A stretch of DNA of 64,000 nucleotides. Source: Brachionus plicatilis. Lineage: Eukaryota > Rotifera > Eurotatoria > Ploima > Brachionidae. The stretch is taken from assembly GCA_010279815.1 (NCBI GenBank), contig QEOQ01000345.1, positions 109,005 to 173,004 of the forward strand. Direction: 5' to 3'. The position numbers and the translations under genes are program-made. The notes beneath the pieces were generated by a model. It saw only the letters and a list, made by a program, of their open reading frames with translations. It did no database searches and was not told the origin of the DNA. Positions 23,411-32,448 of this stretch are shown piece by piece (position 1 is the stretch's first letter; every line of letters begins with the position of its first letter).

Positions 23411-24028
23411 TAATCTATAATGCGAATGATTTCCTGATTCGACCTAACATTTGATTTGCTTTGTTTGTAGCCCTATCACTTGATTTTTCCATTTAAGATT
23501 TGTAGTGAAAATAACTCCAATATCTCTTTCGGTTTCTGACGTTGATAACTGCATACCATTAATAAAATAAGGAAATTCTTTGTTTTTATGACTATAATGC
23601 ATAACCACACATTTTGATGTGTTGAAGAAAAGAAGCCAATCTTGAGTCCACTCGTAAATTGAATCTAAATCTGCTTGTAGTTTCGCTGCACTTATTTCTG
23701 ATACTGTTTGCGAGAACATTTTAGTATCATAAGCAAACATTTTAACAACATTCCTAATTCCTTTTGGTAGATCATTGATATACAAAACGAACAATAGTGG
23801 ACAAATCACTGACCTTTGAGGTACACTGCTAAAAATATCAACCCAATCCGATAAAACTTCACCTTGAATAACTCGTTGTCTTCTATTTTATAAGAAAGCT
23901 TCAATCAATTTTAGTGTAAGACCATCAAAGCCATACGCTTTCAATTTAGCTATTAGTCTTCTGTTCGGAACAGTATCAAATGCTTTCCCAAAATCTAGCA
24001 GAATCACATCAACAGGAATAATTTTGTC
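23411..24028 (-). pseudogene. LINE reverse transcriptase, 3' half, interrupted
   Basis: Minus-strand frames read DKIIPVDVILLDFGKAFDTV, DWVDIFSSVPQRSVICPLLF and NVVKMFAYDTKMFSQTVSE. These are the palm motifs of a jockey/CR1-like LINE, with the usual F-A-D-D replaced by F-A-Y-D, so the enzyme would be inactive. A stop lies near 23889. The 5' half of the same LINE is at 30504-32345, on the other side of the gypsy element. About 50 codons that should link the halves are missing. Confidence 0.75.
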
Positions 24029-24226
24029 TGAAAAGTAAAATTAAGCTTGTTTCCTAAATAATTTTTTTATTAAAGAAACATAAAAGAATAAGAGCTAAAT
24101 TGTTTTAAATATAAACTGGGACTAATCCTCGAAAGTTGTTAGAACTTTTCACAAAACTTCTAACAACATGAATTAGCACGCACGCAAAGAACGCATGAGC
24201 GTCAGCTGACTTGCTAAGACACAACA
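24029..24226 (-). repeat. 3' LTR of the gypsy element (probably shortened)
   Basis: 198 bp, about 95% identical by eye to 30307-30503. On the minus strand it starts TGTTGTGTCTTAGC. It stops about 27 bp earlier than expected if the 5' LTR reaches its primer-binding site, and LINE coding resumes at once. Confidence 0.85.
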
Positions 24227-24342
24227 TCCACCCCTTCTTATTTAATTGCTACAATAAATATTGAAAAACTAAAAAAAATTAGAATAGACATATTGATTAA
24301 CCAAAAAAAGTTTAAAGCTTAAATGATAACAAATAATAAAAT

Positions 24343-25518
24343 TTATTTTTTCATTACCTGTCTTGCTTCGCTGTAACTTGTCTGCTTTTTACATCTTCTT
24401 TGCAAATTTGCTCTACCATCAGTTGTTACCATGGTATCATCAATTAATTGGTTACCTGATTTGCTGTCCGATTTATTCACATCTCCCTCCGCTAACGAAT
24501 AAAACTTGTCACCAAGCGTCCCATCGTTTACGGCACCTTCTTCTAAAGTAACATTAAACTTAGCTTCCTCTAAATCTCCCACCGTAAACTTTTCGTATAT
24601 CATATCCGATTCTTCAATTAAAGCTAAAGGAGGCAAATCTTCGCAAATCTCAGATTTAACACTTTGGGACTCAAAACCATTGTTTCCTACGACTACTTTT
24701 TTAAAAAAAGAATAATTTCTCGTAACTTCTTTGACATCATTCTTTGCAGTTATCATAGTCCCCTTAATTTCTACCACTTTATACGGAATCGACTCATACT
24801 TGGAAGCTAGCTTGTTGATCTTTTGCTGTTTTAGTAAAACACAATCACCAAGCTTGAACTTTATTTCTTGTGAAACCTTTGGTCCAAATCGTTTTCCGAC
24901 AATTTCATTTGATTTTAGTTCGTTATCCATCGCTTTCTTTAAATTGTTATCCCAGTCCTGACTTTTTATGTCATAAGAAGGCAATTTTGTAAAGTTTGTC
25001 CGATTGAACATCAGCTCAACTGGGGCAACCCCGGTCACGCTATGTGGTGTACAATTGTATGACCTTAAAAATACATTTAATTCTTCACGCCAGTTCTTCT
25101 TGGCAATGTGTGACCCTGTCACTACCTTGCTTAACTGCTGCATGAACCGTTCACACTTGCCATAAGCCCTTGGCCACAATGGCGTAATTTTCCGATGTTT
25201 GATACCAAGACTGTCGCAGTATTTTCTAAATGCCCTACCATTAAAAGGAGGACCATTATCTGTTCTAATTACGCTTGGTATACCTAGAACTGTATGAACT
25301 TCGTCCAATCTTCCTACGGTGGAGTCGGTTCCAGTTGACCTCATAATCTTTACAGCTTTATACCTCGAACTATCATCGGTGAGTACTAAACAGTACTCTC
25401 CGCTTGGTAAAGGACCAAAAAAATCGATACTTATTTCGTCCCAGACTTTATCAGACATTCTTGCCATAGACACTGGATTTTTAAGACCTTTGTTTGAAGT
25501 ACAACACTGACAAATCAT
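24343..25518 (-). pseudogene. gypsy integrase region of pol
   Basis: Frame of 391 codons with an integrase core: Asp in EISIDFFGPLP, Asp in IRTDNGPPF and Glu in GKCERFMQQL give the D-D-E triad. The C-terminal region (LGDCVLLKQQK, YKVVEIKG) is the small-barrel part. The upstream zinc-binding part is cut off by an in-frame TGA at the boundary with 25519-26490, inside the Cys-containing end of the HHCC finger. So the enzyme would not be made in one piece. Confidence 0.85.
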
Positions 25519-26490
25519 TCAACCACCAACTTTGTTTTCCACTAGTTGATTCAGTCCAGCAAACCAGACTTTAGACCTAAGCAGAGCCTTGGTCTTAACA
25601 ATTCCTAAGTGCCCTTCATGCGCAATCTCAACTGCAACCTTGTGCAGCGAGTGAGGCAACACAATTCTACGATCTCGTAATAACAGGCCTTCGCTTGTTA
25701 CAGCAAGCTCATCCCTTAGATTGTAAAAGACACCTAACTTTGCTTTCTCTTCTCGATTTAGAAACCTTTTGCTTAAACACGACTTCACAAAGCTCAATAA
25801 CGGGTCTTTCAATGTTTCACTTAAAATTTGTTCTCGTGTCATCATTTTAGGGATAGCGTTCTCAGCTACAAAGCTGACAAACTCATCCGTTAGCCAACCA
25901 TCAGGTGAGAGATCTTCGGGATCTGGATGCCTGGAGAGTATATCCGCTATGTTTGACTTTCCAGGACGATGAACGACCTCAAAGTCAAACGAGGACAGTC
26001 TAAGACCCCAGCGTTCTATTCTTGCCTGTGATCTACCTCTATTTCCATTATAAATAAACTGTATTGCAAGATTGTCAGTGACCAACTTGAAAGGCTTTCC
26101 AAAGAGATAAATATAAAACCTTTCGCACCCAAAGACGCAAGATAACGCTTCTTTCTCTACCTGGGCATACTTTCGTTCAAGCTCACTTAGGGTTCTACTC
26201 GCATAGGCCACAACTCTCCTGTTTTTTGGATTGAACGGGTCTAGCTGACACAACACTGCAGCCACTCCAACTGGACTCGCATCATATATTACTTCTGTAT
26301 CCCATTGTGGATTGAAGTACGCAATTGCATCTGTTGAAAGAGAAGTTTTAAGTTTTTCCAAAACGTCATCATGATATTCTGTCCAACATAGTTTATTCCC
26401 ATCACTTTTACGAGCTAACTCTCTAAGTGGGTCGACTAAGGTACTAAAATTAGATATGAATCGTGCTGAATATGTAGCTAAACCAAGCAA
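25519..26490 (-). pseudogene. gypsy RNase H and integrase zinc-finger region
   Basis: 323 codons. Reads through the end of the reverse transcriptase (LGLATYSARFI), an RNase H domain (VIYDASPVGVAAVL, YAQVEKEALSCVFGCERF, LVTDNLAIQFI) and a linker ending in the His part of the integrase finger (HEGHLGIVKTKALL). Closed at both ends by point stops (TAA at about 26502 and TGA at 25519), hence a pseudogene. Confidence 0.85.
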
Positions 26491-26502
26491 ACTTGATAGC
26501 TC

Positions 26503-26955
26503 TTAGGTGTTTCTTGGTGCTTTCAGGCTCTTTAGCGCCTTAACTCGTTCTGGACTAGGAGACACACCGTTTTCGTCAAAGATTAAACCGAAAAATTCAA
26601 TCGAACGTCGACCAAACTCACACTTTTCTGCATTTGCAGTGAGACCACTTGCATCAAGCTTCTCTAGAACGCGACGGAGCCTCTCGTCATGCTCCTCTTT
26701 AGTTCTGCCATCAATAATGATATCATCACTGACATTAGTGACACCTTCCAAACCAGCGAGTACATTGTTGATTAAAAATTGAAACATTTCAGCAGCAGAG
26801 CAGTAGCCAAAATTCAATCTTGTATCCCTAAAGAGACCTAAATGAGTGCTGAACGTTGTCATGTGCCTACTTTCAGGATGCAGTTCAATTTGCCGATACC
26901 CACTATTAAAGTCAAATTTAGAAAACCAAGATGAGCCATTCATAAGATTGAACAA
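26503..26955 (-). pseudogene. gypsy reverse-transcriptase palm
   Basis: Contains WFSKFDFNSGYRQIEL, FGYCSAAEMFQFLINNVL and NVSDDIIIDG; V-S-D-D is the Y-x-D-D box variant used by many gypsy elements. Coding continues upstream to about 27040 without an ATG, so the annotated start is arbitrary. A stop separates it from the RNase H part. Confidence 0.85.
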
Positions 26956-27034
26956 ATCGTCAATGGTCGGGCAAATGTGGCGCTCTCTTTTTATGGCTTT
27001 GTTTACCTGCTTAGCATTTACTACTATACGTATT

Positions 27035-27975
27035 TTACCTTTTTGCTTCTTTGGAACAACATGAATTGGAGAAATCCAGCTCGTCGGGCCTTCGGCGCTT
27101 AATTACACCTTGCTCCAACAAAGCCTCTAGTTCCTCCTTGACCTGCTCCCGGAGTTGGAAAGGTATCCTACTATGGTATTGCTTAGTAGGCTTAACACTC
27201 TCATCCACATGGAACTTAAGTTGATAATTTTTCAGCTTACCAATTTTCGGACTAAACAAATTTGGATACTTAGACTGAGGCTGGTTATCGTCGGCAATTT
27301 GATTAACAAATTTTACCAGTCCAAGTTCAACCGCTGTTCCATAACCAATGAGACACTCAGCTGACTTCTCAACCACTGCAAATACCGCTTTTGTCTTTCC
27401 AGATTCGTATGATGCCAAAGCTTCAAACTCGCCCAAAATTGGCAAGGGAACCTCAGATTTGTATGGAAAGACTCTTTTATTACATGGTCTAAGTGTTTTC
27501 ATTCTTATCAGCTTTTCAAAACAAATCTCATCAATTATGTTCATGGTAGAACCAGTATCTAAAATAAAGCTTATTGGTACACAATCAACATTAATTACAG
27601 TACGGGGTAAGCCACGACCAATTCCAATCGAAAACAAGTACTCGTCGTTACTATTATCTATAATGCTGTTAACGTTGTTAACTGAGATATTTTGAGACCT
27701 AGCTGTTTCATTTGCATCTCTACAACGCTTCTCAAAGTGTCCACTTTTACCACATCTTTTACATTTTTTGTTCTTTGCTGGACAATCTCCATCGTGCGGG
27801 TACCTCATTCCACATTTGTAACACTTTCTAGCATGGTGAGCATAGCCAGCTTCAACTTTACCGGTAATACTACTCACTCTATTTACCACTTGATAGTTTT
27901 CTGCTCCTTTAGTGATGTCTTTGATTTGGTGATTCGCTACTTCTCTTGTACGACCCCAATCTAAAAGCTCCTCTC
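27035..27975 (-). pseudogene. gypsy nucleocapsid, protease and start of reverse transcriptase
   Basis: Frame opens at the internal junction (about 27975, DWGREV-like text without ATG), passes two zinc knuckles (CYKCGMRYPHDGDC and CKRCGKSGHFEKRC), an aspartic protease active site (FILDTGSTMNIID) and the linker LEALLEQGVI. A frameshift at about 27085 then moves it out of the reverse-transcriptase frame. Confidence 0.85.
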
Positions 27976-28419
27976 ATGTTTCTGACGTACTGGCTTAATA
28001 TTCGGGTTTATGCTTAATTTAGCTTGAAAATCTTTGAGTTTTCTTATCCTCCCCGAAAAAACTTTAGGGTAGTTTAAAAATATTTTCTCCCGGTACTCCG
28101 AGTCACCGGCTGAGATCTTACTAGTGGCATTTAGGCTGCGGACCAGTTTAAATTCGTTGAGACTGACCACGTCTAGTGTAACACAGTCGTCACAACTCAA
28201 AAGACATCCACTGTTGCCCTTGACAACGCTTACTGTGCTTATCGCCGACCTATTACCCAAAACCAATTTAGTTTGAAATTCTCCAAGAATCTCAAGAGGC
28301 GATTTTGAGTTAAAGCCGTATACCGGGACTTTGCTGCTTCGCAGCACTGGTCGCGGTATCAAACTTAAGTAGCTGGCCTCGTCGATAATTGTCGTCGACG
28401 CTCCTGTGTCTGCGCACAT
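27961..28419 (-). pseudogene. protease of the inner gypsy element
   Basis: Contains CADTGASTTIIDEASYL, a retropepsin-like active site, and a conserved LEILGEFQTKL stretch. It ends in KPVRQKHE followed by read-through at the junction, just where reverse transcriptase should start. Divergent from the outer protease, so the two are different families. Confidence 0.75.
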
Positions 28420-28481
28420 GGTTAGTTCAGTGGACCCTACTCGGATGCGCGTGCGTGGTGTCTGTCCTGGACCGAGACGGT

Positions 28482-28983
28482 TTACTGTCCATAATGTCTC
28501 ACTATCCTCATAAGAGGAGTCATTTCTGGATCTATGCGCTGGCTCATTCTCTCGAGGTGAGACTGGCTGTACCTGTCGGACGTGACTGCTCGTTGACCTA
28601 AACGATTTAGCGGAACGACAAAGTTTGGCAAAGTTACCAATTTTTTTACAGTTACTTCAGGTCTTTCCTTCGGCGGGGCATCTAACTCGGTGGACCTGGC
28701 CACACTTTGAGCAAACAGAACCGCTCGGAGCCTCATTCCCTCTTTGAGACTGTCCACTTGTCTTACCTGAATTAGCCGCACTCTGCTTATTCGCATCGCG
28801 ACTGCGATAATTCGAAGGACGTGAATGGGAAGAGTTGTCATAATTTTGCCGTCTGTAGCCAGACTGAGCGGAATTCTGGTGTTGATTTTGGACTAAATAA
28901 TAGATAGACCTAATTAATAAATAGGCCTCTTGTTTGACTTTGATAGAAGTTGCTGGACCATCAAGATGGACAACGTCTTCCAC
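28482..28983 (-). pseudogene. nucleocapsid region of the inner gypsy element
   Basis: An Arg/Ser/Asn-rich stretch is followed by a short zinc knuckle, CSKCGQVHRVRC. The adjacent frame 28841-28482 overlaps in another phase, showing a frameshift between gag and protease. Confidence 0.6.
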
Positions 28984-29228
28984 GAACCTGGACTGGGCCT
29001 CCGAGATCTCAAGACTTTGGGCAAATTTGACAATGTCCGCTAAAGTTAGCTTCTCTTGGAGAGCTTTCTTTCGGACGTGTGGGTTCTTGCAACCCTTGAT
29101 GACTTGAAGAGAGATCTGGCTATCAATTGCCGTCTGATCTCCGAACTCGCATTGCGCCGCGGCAATACGAAGACGTTGGATATATTAAGCGATCTGCTCC
29201 CCTTTTAGTTGAGCCATCTGGCGAAATA

Positions 29229-29522
29229 TTACTTTCGAAAAAATAGTACCTTTTTAGGGCCAAAAAAATTGTCGAGAAGATTGGTGGCGTCCTTGTACGT
29301 TTTTGTCGCAGCCGTCTTATTGGTCTCGTAGACCTCCTCTACTCTAGGACCTGCGACGGAGAGAATGGCTGCAATTTTGATTACGTCTGACTTTTCGCTT
29401 AGTTTAACGCTGACGAGCCAGGTGTTGAACCTTCTTAGCCAAGCGGTCCACTTTTGACCATAATTGTCTGTGTTGTCTGGCTCATAGTCGAATTGGGGTG
29501 GTGGCGGAATTAGGCTTGACAT
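29229..29522 (-). pseudogene. gag N-terminus of the inner gypsy element
   Basis: 97 codons from an ATG 25 bases after the primer-binding site. FDYEPDNTDNYGQKWTAWLR and KIAAILSVAGPRVEEVYE are typical capsid-region text of animal gypsy Gag. The frame is lost after NLLDNFFGP; coding resumes in other frames toward 28983, with a stop near 29187. Confidence 0.75.
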
Positions 29523-29546
29523 AATGCACTAGACTAGCGTGCTTTT

Positions 29547-29557
29547 CCTCGTCGCCA
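29547..29557 (-). promoter_or_regulatory. primer-binding site of the inner gypsy element
   Basis: Minus-strand TGGCGACGAGG starts with TGG, the complement of a tRNA CCA end, and lies between the LTR-like stretch and gag. The outer element has the identical 11-mer at 30269-30279. The primer tRNA was not identified. Confidence 0.6.
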
Positions 29558-29897
29558 ATTTAATATTTAAAGAATTAAATAAAATTTATTTTTCTTTTTG
29601 TGGCGTTGGAAACGGCCGTCTAATTAATTGATGAAATAAATAATTAAATAAATAGATAAATAATAAATTAATTAATTTGAACAAAATGGTTATGAAAATA
29701 AATAGGGAAAAATAAACAAGAAGAAAGCTAAATTGAAATGAAATGAGAGACGCTTTACAAATTAGAAGATAAGCTAAAAGAAGATGTTTGTGATGACTAA
29801 GCAAGTAAGTAAAAGAAGCAGTTGATAAATAAAAAATTATATAAAAAAAAGACAAAATGTAAATCAACATAAAATAAGGAAATTCATGGATACAACA

Positions 29898-30259
29898 AGA
29901 GGCTATCGACTCTCCTTCTTCTTGTCTTGCCTGTCTGAAAGCATGCTTTTCGTAGAACTGATTTTTTATTGGGTTAAAATGATCACTTAGCTTCTTCTTC
30001 ATTTGCTCAAAACTATCAACGACATCTGGGTCATCTTCTTTCTCTTTCGGATTCTTCTCAAGAGCTTCATAGATCCTCATAACTTCCATCCCAGCATGGT
30101 GAAGCAAAGCAGCCTTTTTACGCTCATCATCTGCAACATTTACCCACTTCAAATAGTTGTCGAGGCCTTTCACTCATTCATTCCACTAAGGACCCAAAGT
30201 AGTATCCTGCAGATCACAATCAAACATTTGAAAAAAACTATTTAAGCCACTCATTCTTT
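29898..30259 (-). pseudogene. gag N-terminus of the outer gypsy element
   Basis: Begins MSGLNSFFQMFD at about 30259, meets TAG and TGA within 35 codons, then reads GLDNYLKWVNVADDERKKAA and HHAGMEVMRIYEAL, typical gypsy Gag. It breaks at EEGESI (29898), where the inner element starts. Confidence 0.75.
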
Positions 30260-30268
30260 AGTAATCTT

Positions 30269-30279
30269 CCTCGTCGCCA
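30269..30279 (-). promoter_or_regulatory. primer-binding site of the outer gypsy element
   Basis: Minus-strand TGGCGACGAGG, identical to the inner element's site. It lies 27 bases inside the end of the LTR match, suggesting the real LTR extends to 30280. Confidence 0.6.
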
Positions 30280-30503
30280 GATTTTATGTTCACAGAGAAC
30301 AATGTTTGAAAAATAAAATTAAGCTTGTTTCCTAAATAATATTTTTATTAAAGAACATAAAAGAATAAGAGCTAAATTGTTTTAAATATAAACTAGGACT
30401 AATCCTTGAAAGTTTTTAGAACTTTTCACAAAACTTCTAACAACATGAATTAGCACGCACGCAAAGAACGCATGAGCGTCAGCTGACTTGCTAAGACACA
30501 ACA
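30280..30503 (-). repeat. 5' LTR of the gypsy element
   Basis: Match to the other LTR spans 30307-30503. The extra 27 bp to the primer-binding site has no counterpart at 24029 and was probably lost there. After 30503 LINE coding resumes (MEKII on the minus strand). Confidence 0.8.
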
Positions 30504-31140
30504 ATTATTTTTTCCATAATTTTGCAAGGAATTGAAGTTAAAGACACAGGACGATAATTGCTTGCCGTTGATTTATCACCTTTTTTAAACAATGGAGTAA
30601 TATTTGCTGATCTGAATTGTAATGGAAGCTGACTATTTGATAAAGATACTCTGAAAATCAAAGTTAAAGGAACAGTAAAGGCTTCTGCACAGTTTTTAAG
30701 CAATAACGGATGAAGCTTGTCTACACCACATGATTTATTTTGATTCAGGTCTTGTAATTTATTGAAAACCATTTCATAACTAATGTCATTTGGTTCAATG
30801 TCAATATATTTTGACCAGTTTTCATTAAATTCTACTTCAAAAGGAGGAAGCTCACCATCTTGTTTAATAACAAAAACATCTTGAAAACATTTATTAAGAA
30901 GATTTGATATCTCTTTCTGCGTTAATTCATTGTTTGAATTTTTTAATGCTTTGATTGATTCTTAGATTACTTGTTGATCATTTAGGTATTTGTACAATAT
31001 TTTTGAATTCTTCTTAGCTTTTTCAACTAAATTCTGTTCATTAGTTAGTCTGGCTCTTTTTATTTTTGATGAGACTAATTTACAGATAAGTTTGTAATCA
31101 TTATATAGATAAATAAAAAAATTTGTAGAACTGATTTTTA
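30504..31140 (-). pseudogene. LINE reverse transcriptase, 5' half
   Basis: Minus-strand frame with NKSCGVDKLHPLLLKNCAEA, FRSANITPLFKKGDKS and SNYRPVSLTSIPCKIMEKII, the N-terminal reverse-transcriptase motifs of a jockey/CR1-like LINE. It is cut off by the gypsy LTR at 30503 and continues in part at 23411-24028. A linker upstream (KIKRARLTNEQNLVEKAKKN) contains a stop near 30963. Confidence 0.8.
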
Positions 31141-31156
31141 CTCATTCATTCTCTCT

Positions 31157-31787
31157 TCATAGCGTCTCTCTGAATTTATGTTCGATGCCATTTTCGTTTA
31201 AGACTTCTGAAACCCAGCCATTTGACCAGATGATTGAGGGAAAGTTAAAGTCACCCATTATTAGAAGATCCTCAAAACCTGTTTCATCTACATAGTCTTT
31301 AGCTTGTTTGAAGACTAAATCGAAATCGTTCATATCAACAAAATCGTTTGGCCTATATAGACAGCCAACTAAATACATTTCACAGTTAAAACTAACTACT
31401 ACCCAAATTTGTTCTATTTTACTTAAATTAAAACCTGCATCATTTAATTCATATGAGTCGATTTTTTCATTAATGTATAGACATACAGCCTCTGTGTCCA
31501 TCACTTCTGTCCTTTCTGTACAAATTGTATCCTTTAACGTTTTTAATTGAGATGCTCTTGAACCAAGTCTCACTAACTGCTACAATTTGTGGGCTATATG
31601 TTTCAATTACAACACTGAATTCATCTAGTTTATTGTCCAAAGAAGTAGCATTTAAATACATACATTTTAAAGATTCGATACTATCTACACGTGATGACGC
31701 TTCTGAGGAACGATTATTGCTTCTTGAATTTGACGATCTGATTTCCACTGATGCCATATCGAAAGGGCGAATCTTGTGAAAGACCAT
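31157..31787 (-). pseudogene. LINE APE-type endonuclease
   Basis: Two overlapping frames. The first (from 31787) contains LKCMYLNATSLDNKLDEF and PQIVAVSETWFKSI, the N-terminal endonuclease motifs with the metal-binding Glu. The second contains VGCLYRPND and LLIMGDFNFPSIIW. A frameshift around 31480-31560 joins them, so the enzyme is not intact. Confidence 0.8.
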
Positions 31788-32345
31788 TATTTGCTTCGTT
31801 TCTTTGTTTTCTCAATTCATAGTCTAAAACTCTTTCGGTTTCAGTCAAATCTGGACTAAGATAAACAGATTTGAAAATATTTGAATCTCTCAATTTTTTC
31901 GCTGCTAGAAGTAGTAGATTTCTGTTTGCTTCTTCTTTGAGTTCTAGTAGAATTGGTCCTGGTTTACTTTGGTCTTTAGATCTCAAACGTCTAGAAAACG
32001 CTGGCTTAACATCACTTTTTCCAATAGCGGTCAGAATTTCATTGATTTTTGCTTCATCTTCTGCTCTCTTGTCTGCTAAAATCTCTTTCTTTGATTTTGG
32101 AACACCATAAATAATCACATTTTTTTTTCTTCTATTTCTTTAATTCATTTCGCTAATGGTTGCATTTGCTATCTGATCCGCTGGTTATTTAGCATTTTTT
32201 GTTCGTTATTTTACCACTTGAATCCACTGACTACTACTGATGTTGGATGAGTTTGCTGTTTTATTTGCTGCTGCCAATTCAGATTTTAGTTTATTTATTT
32301 CAATGTCTTTCTCCTTTTCTCTTTCTTCTAGAATTTTAACATGAT
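31714..32345 (-). pseudogene. LINE ORF1-like protein
   Basis: Coiled-coil text (ILEEREKEKDIEINKLKSEL) from about 32345, several stops near 32160-32200, then VIIYGVPKSKKEILADKRAE and LRDSNIFKSVYLSPDLTETE. This is the RRM-like nucleic-acid-binding ORF1 type found with LINEs. It overlaps the start of the endonuclease frame. Confidence 0.7.
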
Positions 32346-32448
32346 CTTATTTTTTTTTCTTAATTTAAAGTTTGTAATTTAATTTTCTAATTAATTCTTT
32401 TTATTATCTTATTATTATTATTAAAGAAATCCAAGAAAAATTTAGCTA

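Larger units (their letters stand above)
27967..29897 (-). mobile_element. 5' part of a second gypsy element inside the first
   Basis: Same orientation as the outer element. From high to low coordinate: an LTR-like stretch starting TGTTGTATCC (29897), the PBS-like TGGCGACGAGG (29557-29547), gag (29522), a zinc knuckle and a protease, then an abrupt join to outer-element nucleocapsid near 27967-27975. Reverse transcriptase, integrase and 3' LTR are missing. Outer gag is broken exactly at both junctions (after EEGESI at 29898). Either a truncated insertion or a recombinant copy. Confidence 0.75.
24029..30503 (-). mobile_element. decayed Ty3/gypsy LTR retrotransposon with internal gypsy fragment
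   Basis: Two copies of a roughly 200-bp LTR in direct orientation (24029-24226 and 30307-30503) bound a gypsy element transcribed on the minus strand. Order is 5' LTR, primer-binding site, gag, nucleocapsid, protease, reverse transcriptase, RNase H, integrase, 3' LTR, which is Ty3/gypsy order. Stops and frameshifts occur in gag and pol. A 1.9-kb segment of a second gypsy element (about 27967-29897) interrupts gag. It sits inside a LINE on the same strand. No target duplication is seen. Not autonomous. Confidence 0.9.
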
